Assembly (NCBI GenBank): GCA_030844895.1
Contig: CM061233.1
Span: forward strand, 38,071,083 to 38,135,082
Reading direction: 5' to 3'
DNA length: 64,000 nucleotides
Source: Ambrosia x helenae
Lineage: Eukaryota > Streptophyta > Magnoliopsida > Asterales > Asteraceae
In this document: in pieces, positions 45,724-57,315 of the stretch
Numbering within the stretch: the first letter of the stretch is position 1
Layout: every line of letters starts with the position of its first letter
Notes under the pieces: generated by a model
What the model was told of the DNA's origin: nothing
Seen by the model: only the letters and a program-made list of their open reading frames with translations
The model's database searches: none
Made by a program: the position numbers and the translations under genes

Positions 45724-46852
45724 CTACGAGAATCATAAGAAAATTTGCATAAGCGTTTTTAAACAAGGTGAGTTTTAAATTTAGGAAATAAGTTACTAGA
45801 ATTTTGGTTAACATTTAAAAGCTTACGGGTAAGATTAGATCGGTGAAATTGATGCAATTTAGATAAACAAAATACATACGCTCAAGTTGTTCTCAAAGAT
45901 TTAGTATGCACGTTCAAGTTACACGTATAGAATGCAAGTTTCACGTAACACGTATGTATAAGCAAGTATAGTGCACTTAGTTAACATAAAGGAGTTTTGA
46001 TTTACTTTGGTTGCGATTATTAGTATTATTTGGAGATCGCGAGAGTAGATTGTAAATGCGAGTCTTGAGATCGAGTGCGAGAGGATAAGGTACAATTTCA
46101 AGTAAATCGAATATATAATGAAAACATATCATGAAAACAACATTGAAAGTAGTATTAGCATAAAAAGAGAGGCTTGTTTTAAACAAAACAATTGGAGTGT
46201 TCCAAAACAGAACTAAGACCAACCAAAGTGATTCGGATTTACCTTTGAGTTTGGAAACATGCTTTGGCCTAATAGGTGGAAATACTCTCGCCGAAACTTT
46301 CGGTTAACGGTATTCACCCTTCCAGTTACTACATGTTCCTTGTCATTAGTAAATTTGAGACTTTGGTGAGATTGAAAAAAAATCATGGATTGAAACTAAT
46401 CGCTAAGTTGCGGATTTCACTCCTATCTTAGCGAGGTCATTTCTTTGAGTGTGGTTTGTACACTTTTTCCAACGTGGTAAAAAAATTAATTCAAACCTTC
46501 GATTGGTAAGTGTCTACTAGAACGAGAATTGTGAAATTTCCACCAAGGTGAGGATATCACTCCTATCTTGGTGTAGTTTCAAAAACACAAAGAATTACGC
46601 GGATTGAAAGTTATCACCAAAGTGAGGGTTTCACGCCTATTTTGGTGATTTCCTTTCGTTTGTGGTATACGAGCGTCTTCGAGTGTAGATTAGTCCACCA
46701 AATAGGAAGGTAAATTTTTAAGACCAAAGGAATAAAGTAGAAGCAAGATAGGGAGAACAAGTATATTAAGCATGATAAAAGAAACGGTCAAAAAGGTACT
46801 TACCTATAGTATAGGTCAAACATGGCAATTGTTCCTAATTCTCTATAGTCAT
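45724..46852 (-). other. Element K untranslated leader (1.1 kb)
   Basis: Lies between the primer site and gag ATG. It is noncoding and holds three covarying hairpins at 46401-46647. An unusually long leader of this kind may carry packaging or translation signals; this is inference. Confidence 0.65.
46401..46647 (-). repeat. Three 33-nt hairpin repeats with covarying stems in the K leader
   Basis: Copies at 46401-46433, 46541-46573 and 46615-46647. The 7-bp stem arms are CGCTAAG/CTTAGCG, CACCAAG/CTTGGTG and CACCAAA/TTTGGTG, all fully paired although the sequences differ, and they enclose a conserved 19-nt loop which on the RNA-sense (minus) strand begins ATAGGAGTGA. Within the loop a smaller GGA/TCC pairing is possible. 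Flanks such as GGATTGAAA before copy 3 also recur. Confidence 0.85.
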
Positions 46853-46865
46853 GGCTCTGATACCA
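46853..46865 (-). other. Primer binding site of element K
   Basis: GGCTCTGATACCA, complement of TGGTATCAGAGCC, three bases from the LTR start at 46869. Confidence 0.85.
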
Positions 46866-46868
46866 ATC

Positions 46869-48762
46869 TGTCACACCCCAACCGATGGCGGAATACATCG
46901 ACGCGCGACTTGTGATAGATTGTTCAAAGACTTCATGATACTAGAATTGTGCCAAATTGATTTAAGGAAATTTCATTTCATAGCATTCAACGTTGGAAAT
47001 ACAAGTTGTTCAAGAAAAGGAAATACAACATCATAATGATAATAAAATTGGTGCGTTTCTAAGTCCATCCCTACAAGATTTCTTGAGACATCGAATCAAA
47101 TATTTCCTGCAACATGTATAAAATAACCGTCAACACATAAAGTATTGGTGAGTATACTAGTTTTGGTTTACATATGTAGTATTAAAATGTTTTACTCAAA
47201 TCGTCATGCTATAGCTTTGCACACATAGAATCACACAAAAGGCATATTCAACACATGTTTGCACTGCTTGACCTAACACCGAAGTGATAGGCCAGTAAAA
47301 CTTAACATGACCCAGTTAGGGGTCGGGGTGCTACTCTTATAGCGCTATACATGTTAAGAGGGTTGTAAGCTAAGCGGCATTTGTATGTAAAGTCTAAATT
47401 CTAGCATGGCATAGTTTATAAGCATGTTTAGTAGATTGAGCATGTGAGTATGAAAATGTTTAGTGTATGTTTGTACAGGATACATGTTGAGCCCCAAAAG
47501 TGTTAAAGAGTAAAAAGGGGACAAGTATGAACTCACCTTAGGGTGCGTTAGTTAAGTTCTCAAAAATGAGTCTTGAGAAATGAGGATTTTGGCTCCGGTT
47601 AGACTAGAGTTAAAAAAAGAAAAAAAATGGATTTAGATTCGGAGGAAGATTCAAGAGTACAAGGAAGTCATGCATTGCCTTTAAGGAGAACCAAAACACA
47701 AACCACCATAAAGGTGATTCGGATGGTCATGAGAGTCAAGTAGTGCCTTTAAGGCTAACCAAAACACAAACCACCATAAAGGTGATTCGGATGGTCAAGA
47801 GAGACAAGTATTGGTAAGGATGATATGTATCCACAAACCTTCCAAGTTAATAGATTAATAGAGTTTTGAAAGTATATGATTTAGTATTTACATAATATAA
47901 CTATAGGGTTAAAGTAGTGTATGGTGACTTAGTTTAGAAGAGCCTTGGCTTTCCTTTGTCAACCATTAACCATAGCACAAGTCCATCCAACATTAAGTTG
48001 TTGGTGAACTTGGTTGGTATCACTTCAATTAACCTTCTAGTGCATAAAAACAATAGAAGATGAACCACCTTGAGGCCTCATTTTGGTGTCCTACTTGTAT
48101 TCATTTGCCATAGCAAACAAGAGTTAGGTCCTATAGGTTTCTCCAAGGGGTTAGAAGAAGAAAAGAAGTGAAGAAAAAAGAATAAAGCTGGAGTTTATGA
48201 GAAAACTCACTTAGAAGTGGACTCCCACCCTTGGGATTTCCTTGAAGAATTTGGAGGTTTAGAGGGGATTTAGGATTGAGCAAGTGTTAGAATGGGTAGG
48301 GAGTGGTGTATTTATAGGTGAGGTAAGGTGGTTGGGTCATTAAGAGAGTTATTAGGGTGGTTGAGAGTGACTTAGGTCGGGGTTATATCTTCAAAAGAAA
48401 AAAAAAAGAAAAGAAAAGAAAATAAAAATAAAATAAACGTCAATGTTGTTGTTGTTGTCATTTGACACAAAGTCAAATAATAATCACATTTCCCATTTTA
48501 TTTTGTATATTTTTTTTTTCTAAATTGAAAGTATTATTATTAGAATATATATGTTTTACTTTAAAAACAAAATAAATATATATTAATATCTTAACTAAAT
48601 GAGTTTCTTGTTATAACGCCTAAATTGAATAGGATAAATTATAATAACGACTCATCAAGAATTGGTAGGAGTAACATAAAAGAAACGAATAACGGTGAAC
48701 TTAGAATTTGTTAAATATAGTATTTAAAATACATGTAAAACTAAAAATCACACGATGTTACA
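46869..48762 (-). repeat. 5' LTR of element K (1894 bp)
   Basis: TGTCACACCCC to CGATGTTACA, with no gene inside. Shares its end and an AACTCACCTTAG block with solo LTR I. A 68-bp tandem repeat lies at 47676-47811 and a (AAAAG)n stretch near 48398. Confidence 0.82.
47676..47811. repeat. 68-bp tandem duplication in the K LTR
   Basis: Units 47676-47743 and 47744-47811 both begin TGCCTTTAAGG and contain ACCACCATAAAGGTGATTCG, with few differences. Confidence 0.9.
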
Positions 48763-48781
48763 GTTACCTTGGGCTGTTACA

Positions 48782-49810
48782 ATCTCTAATTAGTGAGACG
48801 TGCACCACCTTGTATGCCACATGGCCCTTAATGCTGAGTGGGTTATACGAGATTATCCTTTAATACTATTGCTTCAGCAATGTGCTCCAAGTTTTACTCG
48901 CAAGCAACCTTGGAGTGACGATTGAGTACGGTGGTCTACTTGTCCTGACTGCGCGCCTACACACTATTCGCGTGTGTGCTCCCGCGCGGTCAAACTTCTT
49001 TGTTGTTAACCCTGATTGGGATTTCCTGGGTTTGGGCTTATCTTTCTTTCCTTATTGATTCAGGCCCATACCCCTTTATTAGGTGTTTGTAGTTAAAAAA
49101 ATGAAATCGGAGATGATTATATGATTTCGCCAACTTCCTTTCCAAACTATCGGACACACACACACACACATATATATATACATATATATAAGATAACGAT
49201 TGGGGTAGGGACACATAGAACTTGGTGAGGCTATCTCCACCCTTAAATTCTCGCCAAAAATTTTAAGTTATAAATAATCAAGTTAACCTAATATTTATTA
49301 ATTTTTTATCTTTATCTTTATTATTACTTACTATATAATAAATAAAATCTTATGATTATCTTATTCTTCTAATCCTAATTTCACGTTTATCACTTCTTTA
49401 TTTAATATTTACTTTCTTTCTCAATTATTTTTATAGTTCCGCTTATTAAAAACCATTGAATATTTTATTGATAAAAGAATTACACCTTCAAGACCATTAC
49501 CTCATTCATGCCCTGTGAATGGATGCTTCTGCCTTTGCAACTCGATCATCCAAACATACATTATCTCTTTAATATAAATTTTCATTCTTATTCGCATAAT
49601 TAAAATTTTTACTTTTTCATATTATAGTACATTAATTTCTATATATGCTACATTATAACACATATTTTGTCTTAATATTAAATTTGATTATCATGGAACA
49701 TCCCGGGATATAATAGATGTATAATGGAATCACAAATCTCTATCCAAATATGTTTGTTTTTTAAAGTAAATAATATTTTTTTTTGCTGGATTAATAAAGA
49801 TTATATGAAA
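48782..49810. other. Noncoding flank right of TRIM J
   Basis: No gene. TSD of J at 48782-48786; GC-richer sequence to about 49130; a CA/TA microsatellite at 49154-49191; AT-rich DNA to the Helitron start. Confidence 0.6.
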
Positions 49811-51376
49811 TCTATAATCTATCTATAACTATTAATAAAAGAATTGACCGATGATGATGTGGCATTCAATGGAGGCTTCAACCCCCCATAGAATGTGTCA
49901 CGTGACATATCTTCTAATTGAAAATATTTATTTAAAAATAAATAAAAGAAGATATGCATATCTTCTAATTGAAAATATTTAAAATTTAAATACTGTTTTC
50001 GATATATATTATATATAAATATTGTTTTCGAATTATGTATAAGGATTACCATAAAAATTTAAATATTTATTTGTTTACAGTAAGTTTAATAAAATATGCA
50101 TATCTTCTAATCATAACTTATAATAAAAGAATTGAATATTGATGACGTGACATTCAATGGAGGCCTCAACTACCCTTTGAATGTGCCACGTGGCACGTTG
50201 AGGTGAGAGTTTTTAATTTATTTTTTTATTTTGTTTTCATTCATTATGCTACACTTATCTAACCCTAGTCTCTTTAAAAATTTAAAAACAAATTTAGATT
50301 TTTCTCTTTAATGTTTTCTTCTATCATTTTTAAACGTTAATATCTTTTATATACGGGATTTTTTAAAGAAAATAATTACACCAAATTAACGAGTGTTTTA
50401 TCATCTTTCTAACGAGTATCATAGTGCTATATAAAAAACGAAGAAAAAAACGACTATTTTTATTGGGTTTCGTTCATACAGGAAAAAAACACGAAGTTTT
50501 CAGGTTATTCATTAATCATGCTTTTTCTTTTAAACAGGTTTTTATATACAATGTTGAAATTTAGCCCAATCGCCATGCTATCATTGGAATTTTACTCTTC
50601 TAAAGATTGATAGGTATACTTCATCAAGAGAAGCTAGGAGAAAGAATCGTGCAACATTGCAACACATGGTGTCACCTTATAGCAAGGTTATTTTTTTATT
50701 TATTTAATTACAAAGATAATAATTATTAGTATTAGTATTACTATTATTAGAATGGTTATATTTTTTAACCCCGGATAAAAGCTAGTTTAAAATAGAAGAT
50801 TTTATTTACAAATTAACTTAATATAGAATTATTGAGTAGCAATTATAAATATATGATTACATTAACATCAAACCATTCATTCTTAAAAAGTTTCTGAATT
50901 CTTCTTCTTTTCATCAAGAAGTAACTGTTAAAATTTTTTTAAAAGACTTTGAAGTTTTTTCTTTTTCATTGATTATTGAAAGTGATTTATGTTTAGATTG
51001 ATAAACATTTATTAATCACAATTCATGTATTCAATGAAAATTCGTATATGATTTTCTTTACAAAGTCACTATATTGAAATAAGTGTTTTTGTTTTCAATG
51101 TGATCATGAATTCGACATCTTTGTAAGTCAAAGTCAAATTATAACATATTTTAAATTACTTGAAGATGATTATACGTTGAAGGTTATTTTTTTAATACTT
51201 TATTATGTTTAATATTGTTTATGCTTTTTATTTTTATAACTTTTTAAATAAATGTTTTTTTTAACTAAGATTGATTATGTTTAAGTTATTTACTCTTTTC
51301 GTGATTTGAGTTGTATTCTTTTATTAAATCATATTAAATATTTTAACCCCGTGACCTTCTCGGGGTAATCAGCTAG
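49811..51376 (+). mobile_element. Non-autonomous Helitron (about 1.56 kb)
   Basis: The 5' end TCTATAATC (49811) or TCTATAACT (49822) begins with TC after an A. The 3' end is a hairpin ACCCCG-9 nt-CGGGGT (51346-51366), 6 bp, then CTAG (51373-51376), next base T. These are the Helitron hallmarks (5'-TC, 3' hairpin plus CTRR, insertion between A and T). No Rep/helicase ORF is present. A 5'-like segment (AATAAAAGAATTG ... GGCATTCAATGGAGGC) is repeated near 50125-50200, about 290 bp in, so the head is partly duplicated or a second Helitron nested. Confidence 0.72.
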
Positions 51377-51784
51377 TCATCTATATAACAAGAATCCGTA
51401 TTTGGCATACACTGCCAAATCGTGAAAAATTGAATTCATAGAGCACACGTAAGTAAAACTCTAGATAAACCCATAAATTAACAAAATCCACAATTAGCAC
51501 AATAATTTTCATGGCTGTACCATAATTAATCAAATAATGAATACTACCTAAAAGAAATAAACTCCAAAATAATTTTAACCAGTGGTGTTACTTTTTTAGG
51601 TCTTAGTAAAACAAAAGCATTAAAAAATTGGTTCATTTTCATTCTCTTACTATTTTATACAGCTCCCTCTGTATTTAGCATTAGTCAAAAACCCTTTAAA
51701 TTTCCAACCTTTTTGTATCTACCCAACAAGGAGATTTCGTCCAAATCTCATGATGTATCCATAACGGCATGGACTCATGCGCAC

Positions 51785-51791
51785 TATATAA
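51785..51791 (+). promoter_or_regulatory. Putative TATA box of the GDSL gene
   Basis: TATATAA about 110 bp upstream of the chosen ATG at 51900. A start site some 30 bp downstream would leave an ~80-nt leader, which favours 51900 over the in-frame ATGs at 51816 and 51822. Confidence 0.5.
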
Positions 51792-51899
51792 ATTTTGGAC
51801 AAATTCATCATATTAATGCACATGATATTTGTTTTGATATTCTTAACTTTCTCAATCATCAACTCACTGTTCTATTTTTTTTTCCGTAAAACTTTATTT

Positions 51900-54773
51900 A
51901 TGAGAATGTTATTTGGATTGTTGTTGCGTTCTTGGTTAAGAACGGCATCAATCTTCGCCATCTTAGTCAATGTTCGGGCATGTACGCCTAAAAATTTTTC
52001 AGCAATTTTCATTTTTGGTGATTCACTAGTCGATGTTGGCAACAATAACTACATTACGACACTTTCCAAGGCCAATTATAAGCCAGTCGGTATTGATTTT
52101 GGGAAACCAACAGGACGGTTTACAAATGGAAGAACTGTTGCCGACATTTTAGGCAACTCTTTTCGTCTAACTTAATTTTTTTTATTGCCCTATTTTGGTT
52201 ACGTCATTTAAAAATTGAGAACTATGAGGACTGCATAAACTAATTTTTTTTTTTTTTTTATTTCTCTAGGACAAACATTGGGCTTCAAAAGTTTCCAGCC
52301 ACCGTACATGGCTCCAAGCACCCATGGTGCAGCGGTTCTGCAAGGTGTGAACTACGCATCTGGAGCTAGTGGAATCCTTAAAAAAACAGGAGCAAACTAT
52401 GTAAGTTTCAGTATTTGAGTAAACACTTAACTAAAAACTTAATAACTGTACACTAGATATTCAAATTTACCAACTTTTAAATAGCTATCCCTTAAACTGT
52501 TTTCCTTAGGATGGGCACGCGAGCACACATCGTATGACATGGCTACTTGGCCACTTATTGCCGTGTCAGTGATTAGTTGTCCATGCAAGTGAATCACTCG
52601 CATGATTCTGCCACGCTTTCTATCCTCCTCCCGTGGGCACTTTAAAACATTCTTTTTCAAAAATAGGCCTTACAAAACAATAAATAACAAAAAAAAAAAA
52701 AAAAAACTTAATTTTCGTTTGTTTTTAAGAGCATGCATTTGCTCTAATCTAAATGGTATTAACGTTTCAAAATCTACATAAAAATCCTCTCCTAAATCTT
52801 AGTCATCTTTACACTTTTGCAAAAAGATGAAACCAAACAACCCGAACAATTTAGCAGGTGGAAAAAATAATATTATCAACCTATTCCAAGCCAAGACTAA
52901 AACAAATCGAGACCCAAGCCAATTCCATACCGAGTACTAACAGATCCCCTTAAAATTTGTAATCAAAACAAATACCCTTAAATTTGTGAAATCATAACAG
53001 CTGATAGCTTTCAATTAGTTGACTTAATTCGCGTTTGTACATTTGCTAAGCTTATTTATTTATTTATTTACTATAGATTGGTAGAATCGCTATGGACGCA
53101 CAAATAAAAAACTTTGCAAAGACAAGGGACGAAATAATATCAAGCATAGGTGTTCCTGCTTCAGCTAAATTGTTTGCTACTGCTCTCTTCACGATAACAA
53201 CGGGTTCAAACGACTTCATCAATAACTACTTACAACCAGGGCTTTCAACACTGCTACCAGCAGAAACTTTCATTGGAACCATGATTTCTACATTTAGAAA
53301 GCAACTTACGGTAAACTTACTTCAACCAGCACTTTCGTATTTTTGTAATAGTTCTCATATTTGGTCTGGGGTGCGGCCAATTATATGTTTTGTTTTTAAT
53401 ATTATAAATTATATTAATAGGGTCGGTGCCTAGATTTTGGACCGGTAATTGGAATTCGGAAGCCATATGCAATAAAATAGACCCTTCAAAAATAGAAAGT
53501 AACATATACAACGTGTGGGCAAACCCAGTAGTGTCAAAAGAAAAATCACTTATGCGTGTTAATATATGAAATCATTTTAACAAAATTTTTATTTTTGACT
53601 TATTCATTATTCCACAGAGTCTGTATTACATGGGTGCTCGGAAGATTGTGGTAACAAATATTCCCCCAATTGGATGTTGCCCATATGAAAGGGACCATAA
53701 CCCATTTTCAGGACATGCATGTCCTGCTTCTCCAAACAACCTAGCACAACAATACAATAATCACTTGAAGCAACTTCTTAGAGAGCTTACAACAACGCTA
53801 AAAGGATCGACATTCATTTATGCAGATGTGTATCGTATCGTTGGTGATATAGTTAACAACTACAAATCATACAGTGAGTAATTTTTATACCAAAAAAAGG
53901 GTAGCGTAGCTATCTTTTAGATGTGAAAGTAAGCTGAGTTGATCATCCTACTCGAAATATGCTTGATAAAAACTCTAATCGAGCCAAGATTAAACATGCT
54001 TGAACTAAGCTCGAGTCTAATGATGTGCTTATCTAATAAATGAGCCAGAGCTAGAACTAGAGCTTCGTGTGTATCTAGTTCGAATAAGCTCACTAGCCTA
54101 AACAAGTTATTATTTATATAATTTTATTTGATATTTTAAATATATATTTACCAAATAGTTATTATTATTATTGTTATTATTATATATAAAGTTATGATAA
54201 AAAAAATGATATATACATGTTTTTTTAAACAATGAGATGTTTTTTTCATTTATAAACTAGCAAATTACATTAAGAAATAGTTTTATATAATAATTATAAT
54301 CGTAAATAACAATAATGTAATAGGATGATTAAAATATTAATAAACGAGCCAAGTTCGAGCTAGAATTACTAATAACATCTGAGCTTAAGTATGGGCTTTT
54401 GTAAGTTAAGCAAGCCAAGCTCAAACTTAGCTAAGCTTTGAGCTCATTTACATCCCAACTCGAAACTACTTTTACCGACTGTACACAATATGAACCCCAA
54501 TCTACGGACATTGTTTGCTTACATAGTGTTTTTTTTTTTGTTATTGTAGATTTTGAAATCGCGGATCGAGCATGTTGCCGCATGCTTGGCATACATGGTG
54601 GTATGGTTCCATGTACGCAACTTGCAAAGGTTTGTGAAGATAGATCAAAGTACGTTTTTTGGGACTGGTTTCATGTTACTGAAGCGACAAATCTTATCAT
54701 AGCAAAACGTATTCTGGATGGAGAAATTAATGATATTTCGCCGATTAACATTCGAGCACTCTCCCATATTTGA
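51900..54773 (+). CDS. GDSL esterase/lipase, five exons, 365 aa
   Basis: Exons 51900-52152, 52270-52400, 53077-53310, 53618-53873 and 54550-54773 join without stops. Family: plant GDSL (SGNH) serine hydrolases acting on ester substrates, usually secreted; closest by memory to the Arabidopsis At4g16230 type. An N-terminal hydrophobic signal-like segment (residues about 13-27) precedes block I FIFGDSLVDVG (Ser42 nucleophile), block II NYASGASG (Gly116), block III TGSNDF (Asn173) and block V DWFHVTEA (Asp330, His333), so the catalytic set is complete. Length and exon count are normal. Intron 1 (52153-52269) appears to use a GC-AG pair; introns 2-4 are GT-AG (676, 307 and 676 bp). Block V has DWFH where the family mostly has DPYH. 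The substrate is unknown. The start codon is uncertain; 51816 would add 28 residues. Confidence 0.9.
53890..54460. repeat. Degenerate MITE-like repeat in GDSL intron 4
   Basis: CGAGCC/GAGCTC-rich sequence (AATCGAGCCAAG, AAGCTCGAG, AACGAGCCAAGTTCGAGC) with a right end GAGCTCATTTACATCCC. It recalls the common plant repeats ending GGGATGTAAATGAGC that are treated as non-autonomous hAT-like elements. The central part is AT-rich. It accounts for most of the intron length. Boundaries are approximate and no TSD is clear. Confidence 0.5.
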
Positions 54774-55859
54774 TACAAAACCTACTCTTGTATGGTTGTA
54801 TGAACTAGTGCGTACTAGAACTATCCTTATCTTTGATATTTGTATGTTCTTTTAAACAAAGAGATATAATAATTGCTTTGTTGCTTCAATGTTTTAATAT
54901 TGTGTTTGGAAATTAATTAGCTAGAATTTGGTTGGAAAAAGAAATAAAGTATCTAAAATTCTATGGAGTTCTATAACGTACGAACCGTCAATTAAGCAGT
55001 TGATTCAACATTACTAAAATTGCTAAATGATAGAATAGTTCAATTAATATACATCTAACATTTTTTTAATATAGTAAGCCGCAAAATAGTGGAATAAAAA
55101 GCTCGAGGTAGTCATGAGTCGGCAAGAACTTTATTGCAAAATATATGTTAATCCATGAGTAAGCATCAAAGTATTGGCATAAAATGAGTACCGTGTTTTA
55201 TTTATTTATTTTTACAGTCTAAATTAAACTCAATCCGCTTTTAACAGGGCTAGTACCCTTGATCTCAAAGTGAGCCACACCATAACTCCAATGTTACGTT
55301 TCGCCAATTGAGTCCAACCCCACCCCGATTACTGGCCGGGTTTTCTTGTAAACATACTTTTAAATTATTTCACCACATTGACAAGAATAGTGAAAATTTC
55401 TTTTGCGATAAAAGAACTTTGTGCTAGCAAAAAAAAAAAAAAAATGATTGACAAATATATAATATAAGTTAAGAGTATTCAGCAAGTTAAATATGCCACA
55501 ATAGTAATACATATCCATTTGATGCCCTGTAGGTTAAAAATAAATAAAGCTAAACCGGTTGATTTTCTTTAAGCTAATGGTTGGATAGATTTTAAAAGAG
55601 AAAGATAGAGGTCCATATGGAACCTTTGTACGCAATGCTTTGTACAAGGCCCATATAGTTAACGCAGTTGTTATTCGGTTTTTGTTAAATCCTAGTAAAA
55701 ATCAATGTGAAGTAGCTAAATGGATCTACAGCGTCTTCATCCTTTTCTTTTTTGTTTGTTGTTGTGATGTACCTTCAAAATGAAGGTATCCATTTAATAT
55801 TTGATGACATTTACCTGTAGACCGGAATTCCCAATACCTAACTTAACATGAAAACAATA
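54774..55859. other. Intergenic region after the GDSL gene
   Basis: No gene seen. The 3' UTR of the GDSL gene probably lies in the first ~150 bp (AT-rich, ATAATAATT near 54867). Around 55250-55335, CCCTTGATCTCAAAGTGAGCC and ACCCCACCCCGATTACTGGCC stand out as GC-richer, possibly an old repeat. The LINE TSD copy is 55845-55859. Confidence 0.6.
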
Positions 55860-57300
55860 CGGAAGGGAAGGCGAAGCACTTGTCGCTTGCGGGTAGAGCC
55901 TCGCTTGCCAAAGCGGTTTTGGGCAACCACCCGTCCTACTATGTATCTCTCTTTGCGGCTCCTAAGTGTATTATAAGGAAGTTGGAGGCTCTTAGAAGAG
56001 ATTTTGTGTGGGGAAAAACGACCACTACGAATAAGGTGAGATGGATTCGATGGGATAGGATGGTTAAGCACAAGAAACTTGGGGGTTTTGGATTGGGCGG
56101 TATCGAGGATTTCAACTTAGCCATGATGACTAAGTGGTGGTGGAGGTTTAAGGATGACCCGTTTCAGCTATGGGCAAAGGTGGTTGCGGCTATTCACCGG
56201 GTTGAATCTAATAAATATGGTGCCTTTGAAGAAAACCGTTCCGGGGTTGTGGAAGGATATTTGTGGGGTGGAGGAGAAATTGTTTAAAATTGGGATTCAC
56301 ATCCAATATAAAATTATAGTGAAGATTAAAAGTGGGGATGGTACTAGGTTTTTGAAGGATATATGGCTATCGAATGTGCCTCTTCAGGAAGCCTTCCCGA
56401 ACTATACAAATTGGTCTCGAACAAGGATTGTGTGGTGGCGTCCTACTGGTCAAAAGCTGGTGATTCAACTGTTTGGGGGTGGGACTGGGTGGGTGGGCCG
56501 TGGAGTGCTGCTGCTTGGCAGTAGTATCAGGATCTGCAAGTTCTTCTGGGTCAGGCTTCAAGGGATGCTGGCAGTGATGTTTGGCAGTGGGAAAATAATT
56601 TGGGAGTTAGGTTCTTGGTCAAAACTATTAGAATGGAAATCGTTGCGACTTTGGGCGCTCATCCGGAGAGTGAAGGGCTGCATTGGAACTCTCGGGTCCC
56701 TCCTAAATGCAATGTGCTCCTGTTGCGTGCGTTACTGTGTAAAGTTGCGGCGAAGGCCCATCTCGTCTCGAGAGGGATCCCTATTGCTAATCAGGTCTGT
56801 GATCAATGCTGTCTGGATTCCGAAGACTCCAATCATGTTTTTGTTGGATGTTTAATGGCCAGATGTATATGGTGGAAGCTGTTCGTTTGGATGAAAATCC
56901 GTTTCCTGCTGATGTTACTACATTTGCGGATCTACTGCACATCTTTTCTAATAGCCCCGGTTCAAATAGATGGAAGAAAATAGTTAATATGGTCGTTTGC
57001 GCAACCATTTGGAGGATTTGGGAAGCCAGGAACATTAAGGTCTTTGAAAACAGATTCATTCCTCCGAAGAGATCAGTCGAGCAAATTAAAGAGGATGCTT
57101 TTATGTGGATTCAGCACAGAGCCAAAATTCCTTGTCCATCTTGGGAAAATTGGTTAAATTTTGATGTAGTGATCTGCTTGTAATTGGGGTCTTGTTTGTG
57201 TTGTTTGTTTTGGTGTTGGGCGTTTTTGCTCTTTTTTGGTTCTCAGCCCCTTGCTAGCTCTTTATATTTATATTTAAAGTGAATTGCCGTTCAAAAAAAA
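55860..57300 (+). mobile_element. 5'-truncated LINE with perfect 15-bp target duplication
   Basis: AACATGAAAACAATA occurs at 55845-55859 and again at 57301-57315, directly after a short poly(A) run. The inside encodes, in four frames, the end of a LINE reverse transcriptase (SLAGRASLAKAVLG, WWWRFKDDPFQLWAKVV) and the zf-RVT zinc-binding domain (WNSRVPPKCNVLLLRALL, CDQCCLDSEDSNHVFVGCLMARCIWW) ending VVICL at 57183. Frameshifts near 56285, 56640 and 56850 make it a pseudogene. Truncation at the 5' end with a long TSD and poly(A) is the signature of target-primed reverse transcription. Confidence 0.92.
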
Positions 57301-57315
57301 AACATGAAAACAATA

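Larger units (their letters stand above)
45472..48762 (-). mobile_element. Gypsy-like remnant K (minus strand) inside TRIM J
   Basis: Read on the minus strand: LTR 46869-48762, primer site 46853-46865, leader 45724-46852 and the start of gag 45472-45723. Everything downstream is missing, along with most of the TRIM 3' LTR, so one deletion joined K's gag to the first 21 bp of that LTR. The base run GTTAC after K (48763-48767) also occurs at the matching site of the intact TRIM LTR and is its presumed target copy. Confidence 0.8.
45207..48781 (+). mobile_element. TRIM element J, disrupted by gypsy remnant K
   Basis: 5' LTR 45207-45373 (TGTTGCATCCCACATCGG ... GGGATGTTACA), PBS TGGTATCAGAGCC at 45377-45389, a 77-bp internal region ending in AAAGGGGGTGGA (PPT), then the first 21 bp of the 3' LTR (45451-45471). 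The last 19 bp of that LTR appear at 48763-48781, followed by TSD ATCTC (48782-48786), matching 45202-45206. It has no coding capacity, as expected of a terminal-repeat retrotransposon in miniature, and relies on another element for mobility. Confidence 0.88.

Noticed and set aside
51795..51899. Starting the GDSL protein at the upstream in-frame codons (51816 or 51822)
   Set aside because: They lie only about 25 bp from the TATA box, at or before the expected transcription start, and add an unusual Phe-rich stretch. 51900 gives a normal signal peptide. This remains uncertain.
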